Assembly (NCBI RefSeq): GCF_000372725.1
Contig: NW_005199478.1
Location: 31,815-95,814, forward strand
Direction: 5' to 3'
From: Emiliania huxleyi CCMP1516
Taxonomy: Eukaryota > Haptophyta > Isochrysidales > Noelaerhabdaceae
DNA length: 64,000 bases
Part shown: positions 1 through 10,176 of the stretch, in pieces
Layout of the letters: each line of letters opens with the position of its first letter
How positions within the stretch are numbered: position 1 is the stretch's first letter
Translations under genes and position numbers: made by a program
Notes under the pieces: model-generated
The model's input: only the letters and a program-made list of their open reading frames with translations
What the model was told of the DNA's origin: nothing
Database searches by the model: none

Positions 1-3000
1 CCGGCGCGGGCTCCTCCGCGGCGCCAGCACTGGCCGCGTCCGCCGGAGTGAAGGACAGCTCGCCGAGCCGCGTGTCCAGACTGCGGCTCAGGGCCGCGCC
101 GAAATTGCTCACGGACTTGAGGAAGCTCGGCTTCGGGCGCGGCGACTCGTCGGCGGGCTGCTGCTGCGGCTCGTCCTCCTGCTGCTGGTATTGGCGGCCT
201 GCCGCCCGCAGCGCAGTGGTCGCGTGGATGGCGACTGCCACCCGCCGCCTCGCAGAGGAGACGGCGCGAGCCCGCGCGAGCGACCGCGAGCTCGCGGCGG
301 CGAGGGCGAGGGCGAAGGCGAGGTAGGCGACAGCGCACGCCGACGCGTGTCCCTCGCTGAGCACCCACTGCGGCAGCGCAGCCTCGCGCCACACCGCAGG
401 CCACGCCGCGATCACCGGCGCCGTGGCGGCGGCTGCGACGGCAGCGGCGGCCAGCAGCTGCGCCCGGCAACTGAGGCGCGGCGCGACGGCGACCGCGACG
501 AGGAAGGAGTCGACGGCCCACCGCAGACTCGAGATGAGGGCGAAGAGCACCTACTCGCGCATTCTTTCGAGACGGTACGGGATGCGAGTCCAGTCCGTAC
601 CGAAGTGAAGCTGGAGCCACGGCCTTCGCTTCGGCCGGTGCGGCGGCGCGGAGGCGATCCGCGCTCACGCAGAGCATCGCTGTGGACCAGCAGAGCTGCA
701 GCGCCTGTTCCGCAGTCGGCGGCTCCATGAAGAGAGACGCTGTTCACAGCAGACTGAGCGTCGCTGTGGACCAGCAGCGCTGCAGCGCACCGCCAGCACG
801 CCCACCCGCCGGAGCGTCGCCGTCGAGCTCGGAGCGCCGCCTTGCCTGTAGTAGCAGCAGTGAGCAACTGCACAAGAGAACCGACCGTGGCCGCTGGGCT
901 CGCGGCGCCGCCTGGCCTGCTCCCGCCCGCCGAGCCCAAGGCTGAGGCCAAGCCCGCGGGGGCAGCTGGCCGCCACGCGCCCTGCAGCGTTCCGCCGGCG
1001 AGCACCATGGCGCAGGAGAGGAGCGAGATGCCGCTACGGAGAGAGTTCGGGGAGAAGGGTCCGGGAAGGGTCGCGGGGTCGGAGGAGCCCGGAGGGTGAG
1101 TGAGGCGAACTGCGTCGCTCGCTCGAGGTTGGTGGAGACGGCGATCGCGCTGGCGGGCGAGGAGAGCTGGTAGACGGCGGCGGACACGAGGAGGAGCGGG
1201 AAGCCTGCACCCACGGCTAGAGGTGTGAGGGAAGCGCGGGCCGCAGGCAGGCAGCGGAGGCGAGGGCGGGCGGGAAGCCGACGAGCTTGCTGAGGGAGAG
1301 GGTGGCGGCGACGAGGCCGACGGTCTGCGCGCGGGGACAGGCGGAGGTTTAGGCAAGTCACAAGAGGCAATCTCCGCCGCGTGAGAATGGTGATGCGTCC
1401 AAGCACAGGAGCAGCACGGCGACGGGGCGAGTAGCAGTGACACTGCGGTGGTAGAGCTACATCACAACAGCACGGCTGCGGGCCTTTGGCGCGAGCTCGT
1501 AGCAGGAGATATGGGGAGATATGGGGAGATATGGGGAGATATGGGGAGATATGGGCCTTTGGCGCGAGCTCGTAGCAGGAGATATGGGGAGATATGGGGA
1601 GATATGGGGAGATATGGGGAGATATGGGGAGATATGGGGAGATATGGGCCTTTGGCGCGAGCTCGTAGCAGGAGGCGATGACGAGCGCGACGTTGGAGGT
1701 GGCGAGAGTGCCGTAGAGGAAGGCAAAGTCGAGCGTCTCCTGAAGCCATCGGGGTACGGAGAGCCGGTGAGTTTGTGGGTGTGTGGCCCGACCGCGCCAC
1801 TCCTCGGCGAGCGGGCGAGGAGGCGGGTCGTCGCCGTCGGCGTCGCGGCTCCGGACACGAGCGGGCCGAGGGCGAGGGCGAGCGTGCGCGTCGCCAGCGG
1901 GAAGACGGCGCACTTGAGCAGGACGGCGAGCGCCTGTGCTCACAGTCGATGGGCTGTGAAGAGACGCCGCGTTCACAGCCGGCGGCGGGCTTGGACGACG
2001 AGGGCGGGCGCCGGAGTCGCGAGCGAGCGGGCCGACAGCAGCGGCTCGGAGGAGCCAACCTTGGGAGAGGGTCCTCAGCCGGGTCCCTGGCAGGTGGCTG
2101 GAGGGGCGTGAGGCTGTGCAAGCCCAGCGGGCGGGAGGAGCCCACCGAGGCCATGCCCGCGAGCACGAGCACCGTGGCGGGGTAGGCGTCGCCTGAGCAA
2201 AGAGAGCGGAATGATCACACACGCACGCAAGGCGAAACCACTTGGCGGCGGGGCGGGTAGACGCCTGACGACCAGAGAAACGACACACACACTTGTTATT
2301 CTCTACTCGGCGGGCGGGAACCACTCTGGGTGGCGGAGGTGGAGCCGCGCCAAGCGCAGACGAGACCTCCGCCAGCGCCCTCGGCAGCGCCGTCGGCGCG
2401 TGCCCCCTCCTCGCCACGCCTGTCAGAAAGCTCCGAGAAGGTTCCGAGAATGTTCCGAGCAGGCTCCTCGCATCTCGGGTCGCGCCTCTCCTCGCGGGAG
2501 GTGGAAACCGAGGTGGAGTGGGTGGTGGAGCGGTCGAGGGCGAGGTGGAGTGGGAGGTTGGGCGTGGTGTCGCCTGCGAGGTTGGTGGCGAGGCCGGCGA
2601 GGACGGCGAGGACGAGCGGGTTGCCGGCGAGCCCGCGCAGCACGCCCCGCAGGATGGGGCCGAGCTCGGCGCGGCCTCCTCCGGCCGAGGAGCGCTGTGC
2701 ACAGCCGAGCGCGAGGAGCGAGAGCAGGGCGGGGTTGACGAACAGGTTGTGCAGCGGCACGATGACGAACAGCTGGCTCACGTAGCGCGAGCCGCGGCCG
2801 TAGAGCGCGCTCATCACGGGGAGGCCGAGCCCGAGGTCGTCCGAAGAGACGGCGAGGAGAGCAAGCACGGCGCCGTTGAGGATCTCGGCCCCGGCGTTTG
2901 CGGGGCGAGGGGTGATCAGCACGCCGACGCCGACGCAGCAGGCGAGGGTCAGTGCCTTGGCGAGCATGACTGCGGCCACGATGGTCCAGTCGACGGCATC

Positions 3001-3204
3001 CCACTGCAGAATGGCGATGGAGGAGAAGAGCAGCGCAGGAAGCGCGAGGGTGCCGACAAAGGCGCTGATGCCGCTCTGCGCGCCGGGTGGCAGGAGGTGC
3101 CGTGCGGAGACGTAGCCGAGCAGCAGCAGAGACGTGATGCGGATGAGCGTGTACGCGAGCGCCTCGAGAGTCGCCTCCTCCTCGGCGGCGGCGGCTGAAG
3201 CCAT
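1..3204 (-). CDS. GPR155/LYCHOS-like PIN-transporter-fold membrane protein (3' end off window, multi-exon)
   Basis: GPR155 (LYCHOS) family proteins are lysosomal sterol-sensing proteins that join an auxin-carrier (PIN-like) transporter fold to a GPCR-like bundle. The first exon starts at ATG 3202-3204 and runs to about 2530. It shows the family pattern: FVGTLALPALLF, then WTIVAAVMLAKALTL, then AVSSDDLGLGLPVMSALYG, then NPLVLAVLAGLATNL. Later exons on the same strand continue the fold: about 2187-2090 (VLVLAGMASVG), 1933-1860 (LAVLLKCAVFPLATRT), about 1740-1650 (FLYGTLATSNVALVIASCY), about 1335-1230 (TVGLVAATLSLSKLVGFPPA), about 1220-1110 (a hydrophobic helix) and 704 downwards. The last exon stays open to base 1 with two more hydrophobic segments and a Gln/Pro-rich tail. 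Introns at 705-788, 1484-1649 and 1934-2011 are GC-AG and flanked by exon duplications. The family call is firm; several exon ends are approximate, and the product is truncated by the window edge. Confidence 0.8.
1484..1649. repeat. 10-bp minisatellite filling an intron, with three copies of the exon boundary
   Basis: A unit close to ATATGGGGAG is repeated in two blocks (about 1508-1552 and 1581-1645). Three copies of a 29-bp segment punctuate it, at 1480-1508, 1553-1581 and 1646-1674. On the gene strand that segment encodes SCYELAPKA, so the array lies inside an intron of the GPR155-like gene. The frame requires removal of 166 nt, matching a GC-AG intron 1484-1649 with the donor in one copy and the acceptor in another. 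Confidence 0.8.
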
Positions 3205-3593
3205 CTGCTGCGGACGAGTGGTCGGAGAGTAGAGCTCTTCCTCTCTGCCTCGAGTCGTGGTGCGTTCAGCGCCTCAGTCAAAAAGAATTATTAATCCAGC
3301 ACGACAAGGGCGCGGACTGCGCGGACTGGCACACACACCGGCTCACCACCGGAGCCGCCTAAGCGACTCCGTTAAGAACGGCAATGCACTCCGCACCATG
3401 CACAATGCCGCTCTCCCCGCACGCTAGCTCGTTCACCGTCTGCCACGCCACAGCGGTGTGGAGGACGACTGACAAACGCTGCATTTGCAGGCCGTGCCAA
3501 TTCTTGGTTGTCCATGTGACCTCGTCCAGGTGCTGAGCATGCGAAAGTTAAAAAAGAAGTCGAAAAAAACCAAGTGCTCCAAACCGGCGGCCC

Positions 3594-4070
3594 ACATGAC
3601 AAGCGATCCCACGACAGCGTCTGTGGAGACTACTCGAGTACGTGATCCGTACATGAAGGGTGGAGGGGCCCACGTCCGCGGAACTTAACGGCACGGGCAC
3701 GCGTGACAACCCGTTACTTGCTCTTGCTTGTTCTTGACGTTGACCCAATTGGCACTCTCGGGGGAGTTGATCAAGTTGGTACGCATCTTGGTTCTTGCGC
3801 GCCTGCTTGTTGATGGTTTCGGCGTCGCCCGCCACCGCCGCCATGGAGATCTGCTGCGTGTGGTGGACGACGACAAAGGAGGAGGCGCTCGCCGACGCCG
3901 CCCCATTACACCGTCCGGAACCGTGTTGGTGCCCACCGCTTCCTTGGCGAACACGTGGAGGAACTGCTTGGTGGGCGGCGCAATGCCACCCAAAGTTTCC
4001 AGAGAGATTGTTAAGTTTCCACGAGCACCAGCCGCGTTATGGCTTTCTTGACCCACTTCGCGTCGTAGTA
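3594..4070 (-). repeat. Dispersed repeat, copy 1 (related to 50754-52090, opposite orientation)
   Basis: Read on the minus strand, this stretch matches 50754-51071 plus 51885-52085 on the plus strand. Shared landmarks are the peptide KKAITRLVLVET, the peptide TKQFLHVFAKEAVGTN, and a shared end reading GTGGGATCGCTTGTCATGTG. The copies differ by small indels, and the reading frame is interrupted in both, so it looks like a decayed mobile or gene-derived repeat. Copy 1 lacks the 813-bp insertion present in copy 2. The flanks 3205-3593 and 4071-4318 hold no gene I can support. Confidence 0.75.
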
Positions 4071-4318
4071 CTGCGTCCACTTCCAGCCTGGCGGCGCGGC
4101 TGGCTGCTGAGCAGGAGGCTGCGAGGCGAGCAGAGCGCGAGGCGGCTGAGCTAGCGGTGCGGCCCTAAGGCGCAAAAAAAAAGCTCATGCGGGACACCGA
4201 CATCCTTGGCAGCCAAGTCGCGCTCGTCGGAGCTTGCCTGCACTGCTCACACAAAAGCACAACCCCGAGCCGCACTGCTCACTCGTTGAGCTCCTAAAAC
4301 ACCGCCCCCTGATCACTC

Positions 4319-5362
4319 ATGCTCTCCCTGGCGACGGCCGCGACCGCTCTCCCGCTGCGGCTCTTCGAGGAGCCTCGGCCGCGCGTCGTCGGCGGCGTTG
4401 AGACCTCCTTCAACCGCTATCCGTTTGTCGTTGCGCTTCTGAAGGACGGCGAGTTCTTCTGCGGCGGCAGCCTCGTGTCGCCCAACCTGGTCCTCACTGC
4501 GGCCCACTGCATCACCGAGAGCAGCAATCCCGCAGTCTACCAGGTCTCGTCCTCGCGTCACACCCTTTCGACGCCAATGGGGCCCGACCAGCCCGAATAT
4601 CTCGACCCAGAGGTGGACAATCCGGAGTGCGGCGACACCGTGGCTGTGGCTCAGCTGGTGCCGCACCCAGAGTACGACCCAGACACCGTCCAGAACGATC
4701 TCGCGCTGCTGGTCCTGAGCGACGCCGTCAAGTGCTCCGACCAGATCGCCTTTGCGACGCTGGACCACGGCGAGAACAGCGGGCCCGGCAATGAGCTGAC
4801 CGTCGCCGGATGGGGCGCACTCTACGACCCGTCGTACTACCCACTGTTCGGCACCACCATCACCCCCGGCGTGCTGCACGAGGCCGAGGTCAGGACCTTT
4901 GGCTCGAGCGAGTGCAACGCCCTGCTCTGCGGCCCCATCTTTGGCTTCCTTGGGCTCTGCCCGTACCTGGACGGGCCCGAGATGTGCGCCGGCAACCTGC
5001 TCGGCGGAGTGGACGCGTGTGCGGGCGACTCGGGCGGGCCACTCTTCCGCGTCGGCGACGACGGCGTCCCCGTGCTCGTCGGAGTCACCTCCTGGGGCTT
5101 TGGCTGCGCCGAGCCGCTCACGCCCGGCGTCTACACCCGAGTCTCGCGGTACCGGGAGTGGGTCGACTCGTACAGGTGCAGCCAGAGCGAGGCGCACTGG
5201 GCAAAGAGCTGGCGGCTGAAGCCGACCGCCGGCTGCGCACCGGCGCCCCCGCCGCCGCCCTCGCCGCCGCCCTCGCCTCTGCCGCCGCCGGCCTTGATGG
5301 AGGCGGTGCTGCAGGGAGGAGAGCACATCCTCTCGTCGCTCCCGCTGGGGGGTGGTCGCTAA
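4319..5362 (+). CDS. Secreted trypsin-like serine protease (S1A) with proline-rich tail
   Basis: Intronless 347-residue product starting at ATG 4319. A short N-terminal hydrophobic stretch (signal peptide-like) precedes the zymogen cleavage site, Arg22 followed by VVGG. The chymotrypsin fold shows a full catalytic triad: His63 in LTAAHC, Asp127 in NDLALL and Ser238 in GDSGGP. An Asp six residues before the Ser (DACAGDSGG) is the pocket residue that gives Arg/Lys specificity in trypsins, so trypsin-like cleavage is inferred. A tail after about residue 295 is a PPPPPSPPPSP linker ending in a short hydrophobic segment. Expected to act in the secretory pathway or outside the cell. The family assignment is certain; the physiological substrate is unknown. 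No neighbour suggests a pathway. Confidence 0.93.
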   Translation: MLSLATAATALPLRLFEEPRPRVVGGVETSFNRYPFVVALLKDGEFFCGGSLVSPNLVLTAAHCITESSNPAVYQVSSSRHTLSTPMGPDQPEYLDPEVDNPECGDTVAVAQLVPHPEYDPDTVQNDLALLVLSDAVKCSDQIAFATLDHGENSGPGNELTVAGWGALYDPSYYPLFGTTITPGVLHEAEVRTFGSSECNALLCGPIFGFLGLCPYLDGPEMCAGNLLGGVDACAGDSGGPLFRVGDDGVPVLVGVTSWGFGCAEPLTPGVYTRVSRYREWVDSYRCSQSEAHWAKSWRLKPTAGCAPAPPPPPSPPPSPLPPPALMEAVLQGGEHILSSLPLGGGR

Positions 5363-6410
5363 GGTGGGACCTGTGCGGTGGTGCGAGGGTGTGTGGTCCT
5401 GCGGAGTTTCGTTGAGTGGCTCACACACGGATTACAGTTAAGGGCTTGCCCGCCAAAAGAAAGCCAATTCTTGACTTGCACTTGGGCCCTCGGTGAACCT
5501 CGGGGAGGCCTGCGGGCGGCCTTCTCTCGAGGTCTCGCGAGATACACATTGCAGCCAAGTTATAGTTAAGGGCCTTAAGGCATCGCTCGTGCAAGAAAAA
5601 GCTTTGGCCAGAAAAAAGAGAAACGAAGAGGCTCGAGCGAAGAGGGGTGCTTTTTGTAAACGATGGGTCTTAAGCGGCACGTTTTCTTTTGAGCTTAGCC
5701 TTCGAGAGAGAGAGAGATTTTTAGCAATACCAAACAACTCTAACACTCACACGTCATTTGGGGCCTGGTGTGTTGCCTTCGATGTTAAGCAAACAAACGC
5801 AAGGCGGACATGGCATATCGCCGCTCGGGCCCACAGACATCCCGCACACCCGTCGCCCCCGCGCGCGCGCGCCCCACCCCGGCCGGGAGAAAGGGGAGTG
5901 ACAGTTTGGGATGGCAACAGAACGAGTATCTTGCACTCCATGTGCAAGAACGCAGGGTAATGTAAGCCGGATGGCTCACAGGCCACCTCTTGCGCCCCGA
6001 CTGATCTACCGCACTGATCACTTCCGCCCCCTTGCTCCCAGCCCATCCACCTCGCCGAGTCCGAGATATGCCAAGGCGCCACACACCCGCGCGATCTCGA
6101 GCGATCTCGGGCCGCGCCTCGCGATCTCGGGCAATCTCGCGCAATCTCGGGGCTCCACGCCACGCTCCCCCCCCGCCGCCGCGCCGCGCTATCTCGGGCG
6201 ATCTCGGAGCGTCGCTCGCGCGGCGGCACACCTGCTCAAAAAAGGAACCCGGATGCACGCTCGCGTTTTCCTTTCCCCTTGCTGTGCCATTTGTAGTGCC
6301 AGTCCGAGCCAGTCTGCTGTGAGAGGGGCGAGATACTAAAATTCTTTTCGAACCTATGTAAAGAAAGAAAGAAAACACACAACCCCAGCGTTTTGAATCT
6401 TTTCCCCTAA
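5363..6410. other. Intergenic stretch with dispersed and simple repeats
   Basis: No convincing gene on either strand. About 5706-5757 carries a purine run followed by ACCAAACAACTCTAACACTC, and the same block recurs at 53890-53950. About 6085-6215 is a degenerate repeat of GATCTCGGGC. About 6285-6325 (CCAGTCCGAGCCAGTCTGCT) resembles part of the dispersed repeat at 37420-37575. Confidence 0.6.
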
Positions 6411-7722
6411 ATGCTCTCCTCTGTCGGGCTGGTTCCCAGCCTCGCGGCGTCCTCGTGCGCCGTGCTACCCGCGCCGCTCGGGCGAGCCGATCGGCCGCCG
6501 TCGCCTTCGCGCACGCGGCGCGACGCGCTGCAAATTGCGCTCCGGGCCTGGACCGTGGGCGCCGGTGCGGCCATCGCAGGCCTCGTGCACGGAGAGGCGG
6601 AGAGGCTGGCCACGGCGCCGCGACCGGACGAGCTGCGCGAGGGCGACGAGCTGTACCGGCTCAGATCGCAGAACGAGCTCGCGCCGCGCCGCGCCGCGCT
6701 CGACGCCGACTGGCGCGAGCTCCGCCGTTCGCCGCCGACGCGGGAGCAGACGCGGCAGGCGTTTGAGGAGGTCGTGCGGGTGCGCGACGCGATTCGGGAG
6801 GCGCGGGCGCTGGCGGAGGCGCAGCGCTGGGCCGAGCTCGGCGCGCTGCTCCCTGCGGACACGGTGCCCGCCCTCGAGCGCGCCGCCACCCTCCTCGCGG
6901 CGTCGGCCTCGCTCACGGCCGACCAGCGCGCGGCCATCGGGTGGCAGTGGGGCGCGTGCGGCTGGAGGCGGTGCGGCGCGCAGGCGGACGCGGCGCAGGC
7001 GCTGAGCAAGCTGCGCGCCAACCTCGGGATGGTCGTCCCGCTCGAGGCCCTCTTCTACCTCGACGTGGCGCTCCGCTCGACAGACGAGATCAGGGCGCCA
7101 GATGCGCGGAAGACACCTCCGAAGTCGCTCCCGAGAAGAGAGGCTCTCGGCTGCAGTCCGTCGCATCCACGCCCCGGGGGCGCATCTGCTAGCGGCCTCT
7201 GGTCGTCCCACCCCACTGACTTGCTCTCACACGACGTAGGATTGTGGCCCTCGGCGTCGAGTCGCGTCTGTTGCCGCCGAGCGCCGCGGGCGCGCAAGAC
7301 CCCCCGCCGCACTAGGGACGGCTAGACACGCCCACTGGATCTGCTTGGAGCCCCTCTGCAGGCGCGCACGCCGACTACTTGCGGCGCGAGTCGCTCGAGC
7401 TCATCCTCCCTGCCGAGGTGGTGGATAGAGGGAGAGGCGAGGTAGCAGTGACGGGGACACCGACGCGGTAGGTATGGGTGGAGGCATGGGCGGAGAGACG
7501 GTCGGGATGGAGCGACACACAGACACGCACAGACAAGGCACTCCTCCAGCGGGTCTGACACCCGGTGCTCGACAGGACTTGGCTTCGGGCGACGCGAACC
7601 TGCCCGTGACGCGCGGCGGGGCGAGCGAGGCGGAGGAGGCGCTCGACGAGCTCGAGGCGGAGATACTCAGCCAGCTCTCGCCGGCCGGGCTGGCCGGTGG
7701 CGGGGGTGATGAGGATACGTAG
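6411..7722 (+). CDS. Unknown, possibly plastid-targeted protein (about three exons)
   Basis: I do not recognise a named family. Exon 1 runs from ATG 6411 to about 7090. It encodes an N-terminal hydrophobic leader (MLSSVGLVPSLAASSCAVLP), an Arg/Ser-rich stretch and a second Ala/Gly hydrophobic segment, as in bipartite plastid or lumen targeting. Then come Ala-rich helices and a more distinctive segment, WGACGWRRCGAQADAAQAL, followed by LEALFYLDVALRST. Exon 2 (about 7356-7425) encodes AHADYLRRESLELILPAEVV. Exon 3 (about 7570-7722) encodes a Glu/Ala helix ending GGGGDEDT before TAG. The AG|G acceptor of exon 3 is clear; the exon 1-2 junction is not resolved. Plastid location is inferred from the leader only. 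Confidence 0.6.
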
Positions 7723-8289
7723 CACGGGGTCACGTTAGCCGCTATTGGCGTGTGTTCGCCTGTTTCCGCGAGGCGCGATTCCACATCTTTCCTGACAGCC
7801 TGTCGACGAGAGAAAAAAGGAAGGCGAAGCAAAGGAAGGCGAAGAACGTTGAAAAAAGAAACCGCTGGTATTCTGCTTGACTTTTTTCTTTTTCTTTTGA
7901 GCTGGGTGTGCCGCCGCGCGCCGGCCGCGGCGCTCGCGCGGCGGCGGCGGGTGTGTGTGTGTGGGGGGGGGGGGTGTCGGGGGCGCGCAGGACAGAGGCT
8001 CGACGATCATCGGCTCGCCGAGCAATCGTTATCAGTACTGTTATGTATATGCACTCTGCCCCCTATGCATTCGCATCGTGATATGCATCCTTACCGATCC
8101 ATAACCCTAGGGCGTGTACATTTACGTATTTGCAAAATACGTCGCTCTCTCCCACCCTCGCGCGTCGCGGCGCGTGAATGCATAACACAGATACATAATA
8201 CATAGGCGAATGGATGCGCATTACGACCGAGTGTCACATAACTCCTATGAATTATGTATTATGCATTTGCATTACGCACTGGGAGTCCA

Positions 8290-8460
8290 CATCGTGTGTT
8301 ATGTATTATGTATTATGTATTATGTATTATGTATTATGCACTGCCACTGGGAGTCCACATCGTCTGTTATGTATTATGTATTACGTATTACGTATTACGC
8401 ACTGGGAGTCCACATCGTATGTTATGTATTATGCATTGTGTATTATGCATTATGTATGAT
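8290..8460. repeat. TATTATGTAT-type tandem repeat with a spaced GGGAGTCCACATCGT module
   Basis: Runs of TATTATG-type units alternate with three copies of a module containing CACTGGGAGTCCACATCG. The block lies inside transposon A1. Confidence 0.8.
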
Positions 8461-8749
8461 GTAGACAGGCGAGATGGGGCGCAGCCCCAGCGAGCTCGTT
8501 TTTAGAGCGAGCGCAGCGAGCCGATAGAATAGAAAAGGTAGGGTTAGTTTCAACCCGGTCGGTGATAAGCCCGGAAATAGCCCAGCGAGCTCCGCTGATG
8601 CCAGCGCACATACAACCCTAGCCAACTTATGGCAGCCCTAGCGGCAGCGCGAAGTTAGGGTCTGGGCCAGGGGGGGGGGGGTGTTAGGGCTACATGCTGC
8701 GGAGCGGACTCCCCCCCAGCTCTCACACACAACCCGGCGGAGGGTTGCG

Positions 8750-9480
8750 GCGCTTGAATACATAATACGGATACGTAATGCGTAGTACATAGCCCTCTCC
8801 GGCGGGCTTTCGGCGCTTGATACAGAATACGGATACGTAATGCGTAGTACATAGCTCTCTCCGGCGGGCTTTCGGCGCTTGATACATAATGCGGATACGT
8901 AATGCGTAGTACATAGCCCTCTCCGGCGGGCTTTCGGCGCTTGAATACATAATACGGATACGTAATGCGTAGTACATAGCTCTCTCCGGCGGGCTTTCGG
9001 CGCTTGATACATAATGCGGATACGTAATGCGTAGTACATAGCTCTCTCCGGCGGGCTTTCGGCGCTTGATACATAATGCGGATACGTAATGCGTAGTACA
9101 TAGCCCTCTCCGGCGGGCTTTCGGTGCTTGATACATAATGCGGATACGTAATGCGTAGTACATAGCCCTCTCCGGCGGGCTTTCGGTGCTTGATACATAA
9201 TGCGGATACGTAATGCGTAGTACATAGCCCTCTCCGGCGGGCTTTCGGTGCTTGATACATAATGCGGATACGTAATGCGTAGTACATAGCCCTCTCCGGC
9301 GGGCTTTCGGCGCTTGATACATAATACGGATACGTAATGCGTAGTCCATAGCCCTCCCACGTGCAGGCGCCGCTGAGTGATGCATAATACGGATACGTAA
9401 TGCGTAGTCCATAGCCCTCCCACGTGCAGGCGCCGCTGAGTGATGCATAATACGGATACGTAATGCATAGCTCATAGCGC
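8750..9480. repeat. About 60-bp tandem repeat array inside transposon A1
   Basis: Roughly eleven units, each built from a GGCGGGCTTTCGGCGCTTGA segment followed by a TACATAATGCGGATACGTAA segment and TGCGTAGTACATAGC. The last two units replace the first segment with one containing CCCACGTGCAGGCGCC. Units differ by single bases. The long minus-strand reading frames here are by-products of the periodicity. Confidence 0.85.
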
Positions 9481-9725
9481 CAATGCGACATCGGCAGCGC
9501 TGCACTGTTTGCTATGACATAAAGGCGAAAACATCGTACGTATTGCATAAGACACGCTATGGACTATGCATTCGCGCGACGTCTGACCCTGCCAATGCAT
9601 AGGCAGGACACACGGGTGCATAATGGGCCGGTACGTATACATAGCAGTACTGATAACGTCTCTCGCCGAGGGGGGAACGAGGAGGGGGGAATGGATGGGG
9701 TATGATGCAACCGGGCGTACGGGGT

Positions 9726-9830
9726 ACTTGGAGCACTTGGAGTGCAGTCATTAACCTCACATCCAGGGCCGGGGAGCTAAGAAGCGCACCCAGCGAGCCG
9801 GATGATCGGCATCGGGCTACGGGCTAGAGG
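9726..9830 (+). repeat. Dispersed ~100-bp repeat, copy 1 of 3
   Basis: Close relatives lie at 39304-39400 and 62704-62812, all in the same orientation. The shared core includes CCTCACATCCAGGGCC followed by AAGAAGCGCACCCAGCG and CGGATG. One forward frame stays open in all three copies (LTSRAxELRSAPS). Function unknown: a transposon fragment, SINE-like element or small RNA gene are all possible. Confidence 0.75.
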
Positions 9831-10176
9831 TAGTCGTCACTTTCCTGCCTCACAAGGGCGGGGCTGTCCCGGAAAGTGAGAAACGCCGGGCAGCGTGACG
9901 CACAACTTTACCCTCCCATACGTGTTGGGCTCCTCCTTCGCTGTCCCATCTCCTCATTCATCTCTTTCCCACCTAGGCGGGGCGGTGGGGGGGCGGCGGG
10001 CGCGGGGTACTGGGTGCGGCGCGGTGCGTGCAATCGTGTGTTTGGCGTCATGTTGTGTGTGCCTTCGCTTGTTTCTATTCACTCGAAGTTTGCTCCAAGT
10101 TTAGCTAAAAAAGAAAACTGAAGTCGAGCTGTGTCGGCGGCCCCAGTTTGGCAGCCGCTCAGATCTCTGCATCACG

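Larger units (their letters stand above)
8023..9661. mobile_element. Satellite-filled DNA transposon A1 with inverted ends and 9-bp target duplication
   Basis: The left end reads CAATCGTTATCAGTACTG (8023-8040). The right end is its near inverse, CAGTACTGATAACGTCT (9645-9661). The element is bracketed by the direct repeat CTCGCCGAG at 8014-8022 and 9662-9670, a 9-bp target-site duplication. The interior has no open frame that looks like a protein; it is packed with TACGTA/TATTATG-rich tandem repeats. The second element at 20295-22765 has the same ends and also a 9-bp duplication, so this is a defined family. Nine-base duplications are typical of Mutator-like elements; that class assignment is inference, since no transposase is present. 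Confidence 0.85.

Noticed and set aside
744..2702. A 652-codon minus-strand open frame across the GPR155-like locus
   Set aside because: It runs through introns, a minisatellite and out-of-frame exons; only parts of it coincide with real exons. Long stop-free frames are expected at this GC content.
4313..5428. A 371-codon minus-strand frame opposite the trypsin-like gene
   Set aside because: Antisense shadow of a gene with a complete catalytic triad.
8750..9480. CRISPR-like regular repeats
   Set aside because: The whole unit repeats with no unique spacers, there are no cas genes, and the genome is eukaryotic.
8638..9548. Long minus-strand frames of 260-297 codons
   Set aside because: They are translations of a 60-bp tandem repeat in all three frames, inside a transposon.
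9740..9830. 5S rRNA gene
   Set aside because: The fragment GAGCTAAGAAGCG resembles part of a 5S box, but spacing and the rest of the molecule do not fit.
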